Assembly: GCA_022113835.1 (NCBI GenBank)
Contig: JAILWY010000024.1
Span: forward strand, 810,501 to 874,500
Direction of reading: 5' to 3'
DNA from: Atopsyche davidsoni
Lineage: Eukaryota > Arthropoda > Insecta > Trichoptera > Hydrobiosidae
Length of the DNA: 64,000 bases
This document shows, piece after piece, positions 13,463 through 26,112 of the stretch (position 1 is the stretch's first letter; every line of letters starts with the position of its first letter). A program made the translations under genes and the position numbers. The notes under the pieces were generated by a model. It saw nothing but the letters and a program-made list of their open reading frames with translations. It made no database searches and was not told the origin of the DNA.

Positions 13463-14012
13463 GTTCAAAGATCACAATAGATATTCATACATCAATTATT
13501 GTTCTGTGCAAAGTTGTGTATAATTGTAAATCTCAAAAGGTCAATCGGTTTTATAATATTATACTTTGTATGTGTCCAAAGATCTCAATGTAGCGTGATT
13601 TCATAGTTCTTCCATACAAAACAAATTTACCATGCAACAACGTGTATCTAAAAATCTGCTTGAAACAGCTTTTTAAAAAAGTGATTTGTTTGTGCCCAAA
13701 GATTCAAAATATGCATTTTTTCATAAATCTTCAACGAGAGGACTTATTCTACAAAAAAAAATGTATTGTGTAACTATGAGCGTCCAAAGATGCCAATGTT
13801 GGGTTTATTTGTAAATCTCACACAACATGGCTATGTTTACACGCTTTGTCCAAAGATTGCAAGCTTTCGTAGATTGGTCATATGAAGGACGCTTACACAT
13901 AAATTAAAATTACCATTCACATGTCCAAAGATCAAAAAAATAATATGAATTCATGAATACCCTATACCAAAATTGTTTTGATGAAAGCACATGCATAATT
14001 TCCCAAAGAGAG
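13463..14012 (+). repeat. Cluster of a recurring GTCCAAAGAT motif
   Basis: Exact GTCCAAAGAT occurs at 13574, 13782, 13848 and 13923. One-base variants occur at 13463 (GTTCAAAGAT) and 13694 (GCCCAAAGAT), and a further CCAAAGA at about 14003. The intervals are 111, 120, 88, 66 and 75 bp. Flanks are also partly shared, with TTTGTxTGTG before and CAAtGT then TTCATAAATC(T) after, so the cluster looks like a decayed array of a roughly 45-nt unit with variable spacers. On the PPP2R3-sense strand the core CCAAAGA is complementary to the first seven bases of miR-9 (UCUUUGG). Confidence 0.7.
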
Positions 14013-15604
14013 ATCCCAAGGTTACACGTCTTGATTATAATTTACACCAAAACCATTTCACTACGGCCCTGCTGGAAAATCAGGGTCCACTGAAGAGATG
14101 CACGTAGTCCAGAAATGGAGACTAGCATTTCATTCATTCTTACAAATGATTTCCGTAAAGCGAGTCTGCTGTACGTTAATATTTGCAATTTTTTAAAACT
14201 ATAACTTAAACGTTTCTCTTTCTTCTAACGTTAACGTAGAAACACCAAAATGTGTCTGAATTTTCGAATGGTAAAGTTATCACTTCTTTCGCAAGTGAAT
14301 ATTACCCTGTATGGTATATTATCAATACCGCTAGTAACGCCGTCGCAACTTTTCGAACTTACTGCGTTTTCAGTAAACGAGATTGTATATTTTAGGAAAC
14401 TTTGAATAATAGCTTCTTCCAGTTTGTGAGAAAACTTTTGAAAAAACGTCAAAAATAAGATTTTTTTTGTAGTGTCGATTACGGTTTTGCTGGTTTGAAA
14501 ATAAAGTAATATTTTACTACAATATAACAAATATCACATATATACCTCTTAATATATATTAAAATTACAAAAACTACATAATTATTCGGAATCAATGATG
14601 TAATCATTAAAAAAATACGTTTTATTTTATTCTATACTATTAAATAGAAGTTAAACAAAGTAGTTTTGTTTGTCCATCCATGCCAAAATTGTGAATCAAA
14701 TATTTTTATCAATCAATTGTCTAATTAACTAATCAATTATCAAGCAACATGTACGCTCTCTAGTTTCATTTAAATCACAATTTTCAATGTTTGTGAATAT
14801 AACGAATGTGATTACGCACGTCTCAACTATTACATTTTCTCCGTTAACACTTCTAGATGCACATTCGGACCTGAACAGAATTCTTTGTGTATGAGGGGAT
14901 ATTTTATTTTCGTGTATGAATGCACCAGGGGTTGTTTGTCTTTTTTCAAAACCTACAATTAAAAATAGATATTTGATATTTCTGTCCATAAATAAATTAG
15001 TATGAATTGCGTTCAATTTTATCAATCAATTGTAATTGTAGATTTTAGCTCAAACACTGTAAACGTTTTCATTTTACTATCTTAAGCCGTGTTTCCTTTC
15101 ACTCGATTATAATTTTTCAGTCTTCATAATATTAAAACATAGGATAGATCTGTACATACGTAGCTTTTTATTGTAAACAGATGTGACTTTAAATGAGTGT
15201 TTTTTGTTTTGGTTTTTCTGGCAGTAGTCTCTGCGTCCGTCTTCGGGGACGCCCTACTTCTTAGCTGAGCGCGGATAATTTGCATTTTTGTGTGTATTTG
15301 GTTTTGTTTTTCTATACAAATGGTAATATTTTTGTAATACGTTCAAGAGACATAACCTACCAAAGTTTATATTGCTTGCACTGAGTAACTAAGCTAGAAT
15401 TAACCCTTTGGAGTCCTATCCGAGATGCCAAGAGCTTCTTACAAGGTTAAAATCGAAATCGATTTATTTAATTCAATTGAAAATGATCACAGAGAAAAAT
15501 TCTGATGATTTACTTAAATATACCACAGTTATAAAATATAAATTTTTAAATTTAATAATATTTTCTGTACAATGCCAGAAAGAGAAAAATTAATTGCTAA
15601 GCTG

Positions 15605-15750
15605 GAATAGAAATCTCTGAGATTCATCGTGAGATGGTGCTTTGAGATGAGTGGAGTCCAGGGACTTACAAATATCAAGGCGTGCTTAAAGCATCCTTTT
15701 ACACACATGAAATGAGCCTAATCTCCGTGTTTGAGGAGACGTAAGAATAG
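15605..15750 (+). repeat. Dispersed repeat family B, copy 1 (GTGCTTAAAGCATCCTTTTACACA)-like
   Basis: Shares the block CTT(A/G)AAG(C/G)ATCCTTTTACACA with copies at 28799-28985 and 45516-45668. Upstream parts share AGAAAT, GAGATTCAT and CTCTGA words with the 28.8-kb copy. No coding capacity is seen and the family is not recognised. Confidence 0.45.
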
Positions 15751-15880
15751 AAGGCCTCAAGGGAAGAGACAGATAGATAAAAAATTTATAGCAATCGGAC
15801 TTGATACTTCTCCAGCATTTGCCTTGTTTTATAAGTAGTGGTCACAAAACGTGTAGATATGGCGGATACTTATGATGAAG

Positions 15881-15940
15881 TCACAGATTCGAACCTGGGT
15901 CTTGATGATTCTACTTGCAACCGTGTGGCATTTTGCTGGG
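15881..15940 (-). repeat. tRNA-like SINE remnant
   Basis: On the minus strand a B-box match (GGTTCGAATCT) follows a tRNA-like body (ATGCCACACGGTTGCAAG). No intact acceptor stem is seen. It is probably the head of a degraded SINE. Confidence 0.35.
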
Positions 15941-18039
15941 CATCTCGGAGACAAAGGGTTAGCAGCACCTACAGTTGCAGATTGCCTTATAAGAACTGTA
16001 AGTGAATAAGTATCTTATGAATTGTGTTATGAAGAGAATTCACTACTGGAAAACATATGAACCCTCGTATTAATCTAGATGTACTAAGATTTTATATCAA
16101 AGATGAAATATTTTTGCCATATTCTTTATAAACAATTGTAATAACTGCTTCTAGGTTAGGCTATCGATAACTATACACTAGACAGGCTTCCTTAGAGTAC
16201 TAACAAACCATTATTAATACGTAAGCGTTTTGTATGAGGTTCTTAATCAATAGTTCTGACTTCCTTTGTAACCCTTCCGGATGTTTTGAGCGCCGACGTG
16301 TAAGTAATACCGTTCATGTGATGAAATTCATTCCGAGATTTGCTAAACGTTGCATTGATGTATCAATATGCGTGTTCTCAAGAGAACAGACGTTTGATTT
16401 GCCGGCCACTTAAGTTCTGCAGTGGAAGGAATATTCTATTAAACTGACAAACTTATGGCAAACGTTGTCCGTGAATTTATTTCAAGCAACTGTTAAACTA
16501 TCTTTTAAAAATTTTAAATATATAGCCAACCACTGCGTTTTTAAAAAGCATTTTGATGAAGAACGATAAACTGTATTGCTAAAAAATGTTTATTCCAATT
16601 CAATTGCGGTATTTGCCTGGAGGATCAGAAATTAGTCCTTTTATAATTATCCTATTAATCCTGATCTAATGAACATTTTTTAAGGTTACTACCATAATTG
16701 TATTGAGATATTTTCTTTTTTTAGTAAGACAGAGAGATTGGTGGGTTTCAATGTTTAGAGAATGAGCTATTTAATAAAGTGTACGAATTTATAATATCAT
16801 TCTTCGTGGAATACAGAAAATTGATGAAATCTGTTTAAAAAAACAACATGTCTTCTCTTTAGTTTGTGATAAAATTTGCATATTGTTTTGTGTGTTGGAA
16901 TCACATTAAATGAAATGTAATACGAAAAAAGATTGTAGAAATGTAACAATAACTTAGAAATTTAAAAGTATGTAGACGGTGTATGTTTTAACATTTAACT
17001 CGTTGGAATTTTCTTTAAATCGGGATGGGGCATTTTATCAGAATGATTTTTAGGTTATTTGGAGCAGTGGAATATTTCCATGAAAATAGATAGCAGAGGA
17101 TACGAGCCGACGCCCTCTCGTGAACGGAAAATATGGTTTAGGTGATGATCGAAATGTCCCAGACCATTTTTAAACTGTAAAAAAATAGCGCAGAGATTTC
17201 GCCTGGCGGTCATAACAATTACCTTAATTGCAACAGCCATAGAGTCAGTTTCTTTGATGTATCGAAGGTAAAAAGACGAAACGATCATCAAATCGAATTA
17301 TTAGCAGAAGAAAAACAAAGAAATGAAATTCCCGAATGTAAAGAAAATTAAAACGGTGTGACCGCTTTTAATGTGACGTAAATGTATTATACGTTAATCA
17401 CTGCTACGATGAAAAGTTAATCTCCATTTGCTCTGATCTGGTAATTCAGATTTTTGCATTAAAAGAATTCGGACTTATCGGATAACAGTATTCCGAAGTA
17501 ACTATTCATAGATAAGGCATTACTTCAGTATTTGCATTGTTTCAAATGCTACATCTCAAAAGTTGTTTAGTAAGAGGGGTATGTTATAAAAAATGGCTTT
17601 TATCACATGTATCAGTTTTACTTTTCGATAATATTGCTAAAAAAAAAAAGGCGTGTGGCTGTTGGATAGAGGATCGTTTTATATCCGTTAGGTGTTAAAT
17701 CCGGCGTGGAACGTTGTGACAAATACGGTGTGCCCTTAAAGTGTGAATTTTCAATCTTCCCGTTAGTTGGTAGTGATATGCTAGTGGTGTGTGTCTGTGC
17801 GAGTGTTTTATACCAGAGTAGGCTGCTAGGGGCGACATAAACCATTATAAACAAAGGGTAATAGCGATAATTATATTAACAAAGCAATCTGACTTGTTTG
17901 CGTTTCTTTCTCTTCACTCTGGTACTCCGGCCCGAGTTACAAAATACTGATTAATTTTAATAGTGATTACCCGTCTGTTAAATACGTTGCACATATAATA
18001 TAAAATGTTATTGCGTATTGTAAACGTTATTAGTTTACT

Positions 18040-18150
18040 AATTTGAATAGTTTGATCTAAAGTGTGGATCGTTTATCAGAATTATTGTTTTATTAAATTT
18101 GTATGAAGTGTTTAACAACTTGGTAACCACAAATCAATCAGGTTTTTGGA
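18040..18150 (+). repeat. Dispersed repeat, copy 2
   Basis: Carries the GTGTTTAACAACTTGGTAA block seen at about 12545 and is otherwise diverged. The left part resembles the CTGATAAACGATC region of copies 1 and 3 only weakly. Confidence 0.35.
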
Positions 18151-18944
18151 ACTCGGTCCGTAGTGTTGGAATATTCTCTATGGTAGCAACTTTTTTTACA
18201 ACCATAAATGAACTTAAATTAGAACTGAAATAAACGTGCGACAAAGCACAAGTTGTCATTTTTGAGTTGCGACTTAAGTTAGGCGTATATTTTTTAATTA
18301 TTGGTCGTAAAATCACTATATGTTTTACAAATATCTTTTCTTTTAATCATCGATTTGTGTTTTATCATACTCCGGACATCTTGGTAATTAATGTTTATTT
18401 TAAGTAGTTGTGTGGAATTCACGATTGCAATTCAACAAAATTAACTCACTGTTGATAAGTAAAAAAAAAGCATTTCTAAAAGCTTAACGCTTACGAGTGT
18501 TGAATTGCAAAAAGTTTATATTTGTTTTGAATAATTTTTTACAGTTCGTTGCCATGGAGAATAACCCTGACTCAGTGTGACAAGTTTATAATAATTTCCC
18601 TGCCGTCTTCTGCTGCCAATGCTAGCGTAAAGCTGGTACTACACTTAAAAAGAGTGTAAATTGGATTTACTTATCCCATGGAAAATGTAGACTCCATAAA
18701 TAAAGGAAAGGAAACATTGAATTTTTGACATTCTTTTCAAGTTGAGTACCAGCAGATGCTGTTAAATTTTCTATTTTGTAGATAGTGCTGTACCGTCCTA
18801 ATTCTTTATTTCATGTTATACCATTCTTCGTTATCTGTATCTCGAATCGTCTTATACAGAATCATTTGCTAAAGGACATATAGAAATCTGATTTGATTAA
18901 CCTTGAACAGTGAAATGCAGTTAAATATAGTACACGGATTCATA

Positions 18945-19070
18945 ACAAAAATCTGATGAACGATCTGCAATTAAAAATATAGAATTAACAGCACATAATT
19001 TTAACGCTTTATTTAATAAATGTGATCCATTTGTCAGCCTGGTAATCACTGTTCAGTTTGATTAGCCAAT
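18945..19070 (+). repeat. Dispersed repeat, copy 3
   Basis: Shares CTGATxAACGATCTGCAATT (about 18951-18971) and GGTAATCACTGTTCA (about 19040-19055) with copy 1, in the same order and strand. It is the same unnamed family. Confidence 0.45.
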
Positions 19071-21790
19071 AGCTAAAAAAATACTATTTATCCGAGTATT
19101 GCATTTTACATAGATATACAAGTGTAAAGTATATTAGAGGAATGTAAAATATCACCATCGTCACTGCGATTTGCATTATGGATTACTGAAATCAAAGAAT
19201 TTAAGACGGTACACTTTTGTATTTCATTTCAATAAGAAATCTGTTTAGTCAATCACAAAAAACCAAAATCTAGTCGGAGTGTGCTAATATTAATATATTA
19301 ATATAACGTATTTAATTATTTGTTACGTTATGATACATTAATTGCCTAAGTTAGGTTACACGTAGCTTATTTATTATTTCTCATAATACGTATCTTATAA
19401 ATGAAAACCACACACATATTCATGGCTAAGACCAAAGAAAAGTGGTAAATAATAATTATTAACAAATAGAAAATTAATGATATTACGTAGGTACACAAGG
19501 CACAAATTTACAATCATAAAACTGATTAATTTTCGTCTCTTAATGTAACGTTGGAACGTATCCAAAAAGTAACACTCGTTCAACAAAATTACTACTATGA
19601 TACTCAACACTAACCCGTAAGCAAAAACATAGTTTACTGACTTATATATCAGATATTTTTTTATTGGTTTAAATAAATACATAAGTAATCTAATATAGAA
19701 TATATAGGGCTGTCTTCCCGAACTAGGAGGTATCCAAATTCGTATGAAACGCGGCTCACTCAAAGCCAGCGCTTGCACCTCCAGAGTGACAATGACTTCT
19801 AGAATGCCATGGAAGCTTTATTTCCTAAACTTGATGATGTGCATCTATATTATATAATTTATCTCTCTTCCTTCCATAGTCCAAACCGAATATGTATTTT
19901 TTTCACATCGTTGCAATATTGTAATACAAAAACTTTTAAAACTTTCCCTTGATAGTGGAAATGTTCAATGTTCTGTAAAACAGTCTGTATTGATTAAATA
20001 TATTTCTAAATCAGTGATACATCGAAAGGCATTCTAGAGTTGGTGGCCACCTGGGTCCCCGATTTCAGATCTCGAATGTTCAATACAAGTTAGTAATCTC
20101 TGACGAAACAGTACATGCAGTAACGACCTATTCGTGAACATATCTCCATTTTTCTTAATTTGTCATTCATTTCAAATGGTTTCCTGCGTACGTTTAGTGT
20201 CTATTTGTACAATACTACCTAATTCGTATTAAATTTCAAATATTAAGTATTACTATCATAATGTGTTAATGTATTAAATTTACAGTAAATCTTGTTTTGT
20301 GTGATTTGTGAAAATAAATGTAACATTTACGTTGTTTAATTTATAAGTTATTTGGCTAATTAATCAGGCGTTGAGAAAGAGATTGGCTGATGTAGGGACG
20401 GTTAAAGGATTTATTGTGTGTTTTATATCTTAATTGTACAGAATGTTCGTGAAACCCGGCAATGTCAAATATTTACGACGAAAAACCCTAAATTGTTTCG
20501 ACTTTTATGTCGACGCTTACAAATGTTGGATTCTTGCCTATTTCGTGAACCTTCGGTATTTTAAGTTAATCTTGAATGTTTAATTGTTTAGTGAAGAAAT
20601 GTTTTGTACAAATGTATCATTCTTTTAAGATTTTATAGTCCACATTGTTTATTACCATATAGATTTTATAAACTAATTATATTTATTTGTAATGTTTGTT
20701 ATGATGCATTATGAATTTGTAAGCATTGTATGTATAATTTATACCCATTTGTTTTTGTATTGTATTGAGAGAAGTTTAGAGGGAAAACACTAACCTGCAT
20801 TATTCTACCAGGTGCATTGAAAAATTTAATTAATGATATTAATCTGAAAATATACAATTAATTCCCAAAGTGATTGTTTATTTTAAATTCCATACTGAAA
20901 TAAATCTGCCGTACTGTCAGCAGGAGACATGCGCACTGAAGCAAACTGAATGAAAAGTAATAAATTGCCTCACATATATCGATTCAACTAGTTGAATCTC
21001 CGCTATTTATTTTCAATGCTAACAGAGGATATACATACCTGAATAATCTGAACGAGGAGTCTGACTTGAAAAAGTCAGGAAAGGCAGGAAGATGAGCAAC
21101 TGGTTTTGAAACATCTGCAACTATCTTGAGAGCATCTGCAAATTGTCTTCTATGCAGTGAAATTAGAAAAATTATCTGATTTCAATACTTTAAAAACCGC
21201 TCTATCTCATGGTTGACTCGACAGAGTATAAAAAAGATGGCGGACAGGCAAAAAATTATGATTTTAGAGATTAATTTAATAGGCGAAAGTTATGAAGTTG
21301 TACAAACTCATTATTTGCATATAGTTGAATACAAGAAAATAAATAGTACAAATATGTTGTTTTATGCTGGCGACAAATTTTTTTTTAAGAATTATAAATT
21401 AATTCAATGCTTTTGTTATATGTCTTCATTTAAATTGTCCAATTTATTGTAACTATTGATGCTTGTTTTACAATTTTTGTACAAATTGTACGCAGTATAC
21501 AATAAATCTTGACTCTTTGTCTGTGGTTTAAAAAAAAAAATTTGCTAAATACTTTATGGTCAATGTTGACGAAATATTGTTGTCTATGAATGAAATTGAC
21601 ACTTGAGCTTGCTCTCTCGAGCCTGATGACGTATTGGCTTGGACATATCGTGTTCTCTGACTGGACAAATAATATTATCGGCACGCTATATTTTTAATAA
21701 TGTAAAACAGTAACTGATACCAAGTATTATAATCCATATTCACAAGTATTATAATCCATATTCACTCTTCTGATGAAAAAGTGCTACAAA

Positions 21791-23676
21791 ATGGAACGTC
21801 AAATCAAGCAAGAAATCGTCGAATCGGAAGAAAATTACCAGCCTTTCAAATATGGTGGATTTTCCATCAAACAAGAGGTTTTGAATGAAGCCGAGCAGCA
21901 GGACGACGAACCGAGCAGTGAAAGCTTCAGCCGCGGAGCCATAAAATGTGAAGAAATCGAAGTCGAATTCGCCTGTAACAGGATCAAACGGGAAGAACCC
22001 GATAATATCGGTGCGACAGACGACAAAGGATTCCCTCGCGAATCTCATTCCGTCGTCAAACGTGAAGAACTCGATGTCAATGATACTTCTCAGGTACCAG
22101 AAAAATCGGTCTCATCGCAGCCAGTCAGCGGTGGAAAGGTAATTTGCCCAACCCTCCATGCTTTATATATATATTTATAAAATATCATTTACAGAAAAAT
22201 ATTATTTAACTTCTCAATTCATGATAGTTAATTATGTTCATAATAAATAAAAATTACTTATTTGATTAAAAAAAATATATAGACATTGATCACTCTGGAA
22301 TAATCAAATTAGCGCTTATAGGTTTTCTCTGCTACTTTCATAGGTTTCTATTGGTTTCATGTCTTAAACAAATGTATTGTAAAAACTGACTCACAGGCAG
22401 TTCCTTAGATGGGAGAAAATTGGTTATAATTTGTGTAACATTTTTTTTATTTTATATAAAATCTACATGTTAGCATTCATATATATGTATATTGAATGTT
22501 GAAAATTTACAATAATATTAAAATTATGATCTCAACCAATAAACATAATTAGCCAAATTGCTAGATGACAATAATTTTTGCTTGTGAACACTTTTACTTT
22601 CAGACTGAATAACCCCTCGAAAAATTATTGTTTACCGTCAGTTAAAATTTATAGATAAGTAAAATAATTTTCTCTTAACAGTAGCAGCGGATATTGTTGA
22701 AATAGTTATTGAAAGTCAATTACTAAACCTTGGCTCGGTGTGCTTGTTTCAGATTTATTCAGTGCAGTTCGATGTCGGGCCGTCAACTTCAAAACTTGAG
22801 CTAGAAGCGGACGAAAACAAGAGCACTGCGTATGCTTGTGACCAATGTGAATACAGGTGCAAACATAAAAGCAGGCTGGTCCGGCACAAGTACACGCACA
22901 CCGGGGAGAAGCCTTTTGCTTGTGACCAATGTTCATACAGGAGCAACCGAGAAAGTAACCTGTTTACCCACATGCTCTTGCATACCGGTGAAAAGGCCGT
23001 CTTCGCTTGTGACCAGTGTCATTTTAGATGTAAAAACAAAAGCAGTCTAGCCGTGCACAAACACACGCACACGGGAGGAAATCTCTTTGCATGTGAACAC
23101 TGTCCTTTCAAGTGTAAATACAAGAGTGGCTTGCTGAGACATCACCAAACACACGTTGTAGATAAGCCTTTCTTGTGCGATCAATGTCCATATAGATCTA
23201 ACAGAGAAACCAACCTGATAGCTCATAAGAAATTGCACTCGGGAGAAAGAGAATTCGGTTGTGATCAATGTTCTTACATGTGCCATAGTAAATGTACTTT
23301 GATATCTCACAAACGTGTACACGCTGGAGAGAAGAACTTTGCGTGTGACCAATGTTCATACAGATGCAACCAGAAAAGCAATTTGAGTATGCACAAATAT
23401 ACGCATATCCCCAAAAACATCTTCTCTTGCGACCAATGTGATTATACATGTAATTATAAGAATAATTTTCTTAGGCATCAGCGTATTCACACTGGGGAAA
23501 AACCGTTTGCTTGTGATCAGTGCACGTACATGTGTGGGGATAAATCTAGTTACAAAAAACACAAACTGGTACACGCCGAGGAAAAAATGTTCTCTTGCAG
23601 CCAGTGTACTTACAAGTGTAAAAATAAAAATAGCCTTACTAAACATAGCCAAGTACATTCAATTTCCCCTACTTAA
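21791..23676 (+). CDS. C2H2 zinc-finger protein A, ten fingers, SUMO-motif-rich N terminus
   Basis: Probable sequence-specific DNA-binding transcription factor. Two exons, 21791-22138 and 22753-23676, join in phase 0 (donor AAG|gtaatt, acceptor tttcag) to give 423 residues. Exon 1 is acidic and contains five psi-K-x-E SUMOylation-type motifs centred on K6, K27, K52, K66 and K90 (IKQE, IKQE, IKCE, IKRE, VKRE). Exon 2 starts with a short linker and then ten C2H2 fingers from about residue 145 almost to the C terminus, most of the form CDQCxYxCxxKSxLxxHxxxH with TGEKPFACDQC linkers. Another in-frame ATG lies 18 bp upstream (21773). I chose 21791 because the neighbouring paralogue begins at the equivalent codon (ME-x-QIKQEI). 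No effector domain (BTB, ZAD, KRAB) is seen. Confidence 0.92.
22139..22752 (+). other. Single intron of zinc-finger gene A
   Basis: Phase-0 intron of 614 bp, AT-rich, separating the acidic N-terminal exon from the finger exon. The paralogue at 24.7 kb has its intron (240 bp) at the same place and phase. Nothing else is seen in it. Confidence 0.85.
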
Positions 23677-24702
23677 GTTATCGAAAGCAATATCAAAAAA
23701 ATTATCAAGACTTAGCAGATACTCCAGCATAACCGTGTTATGGTAGGAAATCTAAAATTCTATTGCCTTATTAACCAGAATTTTACGCGTTCAAGAATCG
23801 AACCTATCAGATTAGATGATATTAAAGTTATCTCTTCATCTTATTAACATTTTTAGTAATAAGAAAAGATTCACTTTGAAGTTTGTGTGATTTTATTAAA
23901 ATTGTTAAACAATGGTCTGCTTTATATTAAGGCTATCCGTTTACCGTCCAGAATGATTTACATTTGCTGTACTGTATGTCTCAATATTGATTTAAATTTT
24001 TACTGGTGACGCTTTTCTGTTGCATCTGTTCAGAAATATAAATTATCAAGATTGAAATCTTTATATTTAAAAAAATATGTAGGGAATGATGTATGGTACA
24101 GCTAAGATCGAGGCCAAATTTGATGGTTATTTATTTTTCGTTGTAAATAAATACTTTTTTTACAAATATTCTGTATTTTACTATTCAATGTTCAAATGAA
24201 ATATATGAAAAACCATAACCCTCAGTATCCTTTTTTTTTCAATAAAAATGCAAATGAAACACTTTTTCCTGATATTTTTTTCACAGCTTTATAAATTTTA
24301 AATATTTTATTTGATAAAATTTCTGAACTAATATTGTTTTGTTTTGGTGTAAGGCTGAATTATGAAATTGATTTTTGTGTGTGGTTTTTATGAAAAGTGA
24401 AAGTCTCTTGCGACTGGCAACACTGCTTGTCTATGTGTCAGTTCAAGTCAATTTTACGATTAGTAAATTATACCCATTTTATAATCTTATTTAAGTATTA
24501 ATAAAAACAGAAGACGGGATTTTTTGACAGACAAAATATATCAGTAATTCAATATCTTTTCTTAAAAATAATCCAATATGTGGGTCGCATACATTATAAG
24601 CAGTATTTATATCAAATTATTTGTCGGTGTATGTTACAATAACATCAAAGAGCTTGCGCGTTAAAGTCCATTTTATCTTTTTGAATGAAATAGTGCAATT
24701 GA
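23677..24702. other. Spacer between the two zinc-finger genes
   Basis: AT-rich. Likely holds the 3' UTR of gene A (AATAAA-type hexamers near 24147 and 24240) and the promoter of gene B, including the 20-mer at 24406-24425. No other gene is seen. Confidence 0.5.
24406..24425 (+). promoter_or_regulatory. Promoter-like 20-mer upstream of zinc-finger gene B
   Basis: TCTTGCGACTGGCAACACTG, 277 bp before the start codon of gene B. An 18/20 match lies 24 bp before the first ATG of RNASEH1 (26991-27010). The right half TGGCAACACTG resembles the insect core-promoter element known as Ohler motif 1 (YGGTCACACTR) at 9 of 11 positions. The function is inferred. Confidence 0.35.
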
Positions 24703-26112
24703 ATGGAGGCTCAAATAAAGCAAGAAATCTTCGACCGGGATGATGGTTCAGAATCACCTATTTATGGTAGAATTTCCACCCAGAAGGAAGATATGTCTCC
24801 TACGAATATACAAAACAATATTTCGATTAAGAATGAAAGCTATTATGACGGTCATGTTAATATAGAAGAATTCAATGTCGATAAAGCCATCTTAGATCAA
24901 GACCATGTATTGTGTCCGAATCCTTATAGCCAGGTACTTGGCTAATTTTATTTTAATTTATTAAAAATAATATTTTAAATTTATCATTATTAGATCAAAT
25001 AAAAGTGTAATTATTGATCATATCATACTTAAAACTAGTTATTGATTTGCTGTCAAAGTTTTGTTTTGATAGGCACACATCTTTTGTCTTTATTTTTATT
25101 ATTAATATTTTGTGTGTACATATTAATGAGATTATTCTGATAGTTTACATAAATATGTTTGTATCTGCTGCAGGTTCATGTAGAAACATTGTTTGTGGAG
25201 CCGTCCACTTCCATGTCGAAGGCGGATTCTTTAAATGAACCGACTGAAGAAAAAGTAGACGCAGCCTTTGCTTGTGACCTATGTGATTACAGATGTAAAC
25301 ACAAGAGTCGGCTAAAAAGGCATAAATTCACTCACACCGGAGAGAAGCCTTTCACTTGTGACCAATGTGAATATAGGAGCAACCAAGAAAGCAACTTAAT
25401 AACCCACAAGCGCCTACACTCAGACGGAAAAGCAACTTTTTCTTGTGACGAATGCGATTTTAGATGTAACAATAAAAGCGGCCTTGCTATACATAAACAC
25501 ACGCACACTGGAGAAGTTCTCTTCACCTGCGACCAATGTCCATTCAAGTGTAAATACAGGAGTGGTCTGATCAGACACAACTACACGCACATCGAACCGA
25601 AATTATTTCAATGTGAACAATGTTCATACAAAACCAACCGAGAGTGTAACTTGACAGCTCATCTGAAGTCACACTCTGGAGAAAAGGAGTTTACGTGTGA
25701 TCAGTGTTCTTATGTATGCTTAAGCAACAGTAATTTGATTTCGCACAAGCGCATACACGCCGGAGAGAAAAACTTTGCATGCGACCAGTGTTCGTTCAAA
25801 TGCAATCAAAAGAGTAACTTAAACACGCATAGATTTATACATAACACAGAGAACACGTACACGTGTGATCTTTGCAGTTATAGGTGTAATTATAAATACA
25901 ATCTTATAAGGCATAATCGAATACACACCGGGGAGAAGCCGTACGCGTGTGACCAATGCTCTTATCTTTGTAGTGAAAAATCTAGTTTTAAAAAACACAA
26001 GCTTATCCACGCACGGGGAAAGTCGTTTATTTGTAGCCAATGCTCCTTCAGGTGCAAGAGCAGAGACGACTTCATCGCACACAATCTGACGCATTCAGTG
26101 GACGACACATAA
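24703..26112 (+). CDS. C2H2 zinc-finger protein B, ten fingers, tandem paralogue of A
   Basis: Probable DNA-binding transcription factor. Exons 24703-24933 and 25174-26112 join in phase 0 (CAG|gtactt, ctgcag) to give 389 residues. Exon 1 encodes 77 residues beginning MEAQIKQEI, with psi-K-x-E motifs at K6 and K43. Exon 2 has a linker containing VEPSTSMSK (gene A has VGPSTSK) and ten C2H2 fingers from about residue 111, each matching the finger at the same place in gene A (for example finger 1 CKHKSRL, finger 4 CKYRSGL, finger 8 CNYKYNL). Same strand, same intron place and finger count show a tandem duplication. The N-terminal exon is 39 codons shorter than that of A and has lost most SUMO motifs. 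No BTB, ZAD or KRAB domain is seen. Confidence 0.92.

Larger units (their letters stand above)
11730..21772. other. 10-kb stretch without a recognised gene; may include the PPP2R3 3' UTR
   Basis: The first kilobase keeps islands of moderate GC (about 11890-12090 and 12700-12780), as often seen in 3' UTRs. AATAAA hexamers at 12477 and 12802 are possible polyadenylation signals, but none is decisive. An AT tract lies at 12367-12390. The GTCCAAAGAT cluster is at 13463-14010. Copies of two dispersed repeats lie at 12441-12590, 18040-18150, 18945-19070 and 15605-15750, and a tRNA-like SINE remnant at 15881-15940. Beyond that the DNA is AT-rich and I see no gene. Confidence 0.5.

Noticed and set aside
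19395..19778. 127-codon hydrophobic open frame on the minus strand
   Set aside because: Ile/Leu/Tyr-rich sequence typical of translated AT-rich DNA; no family signature.
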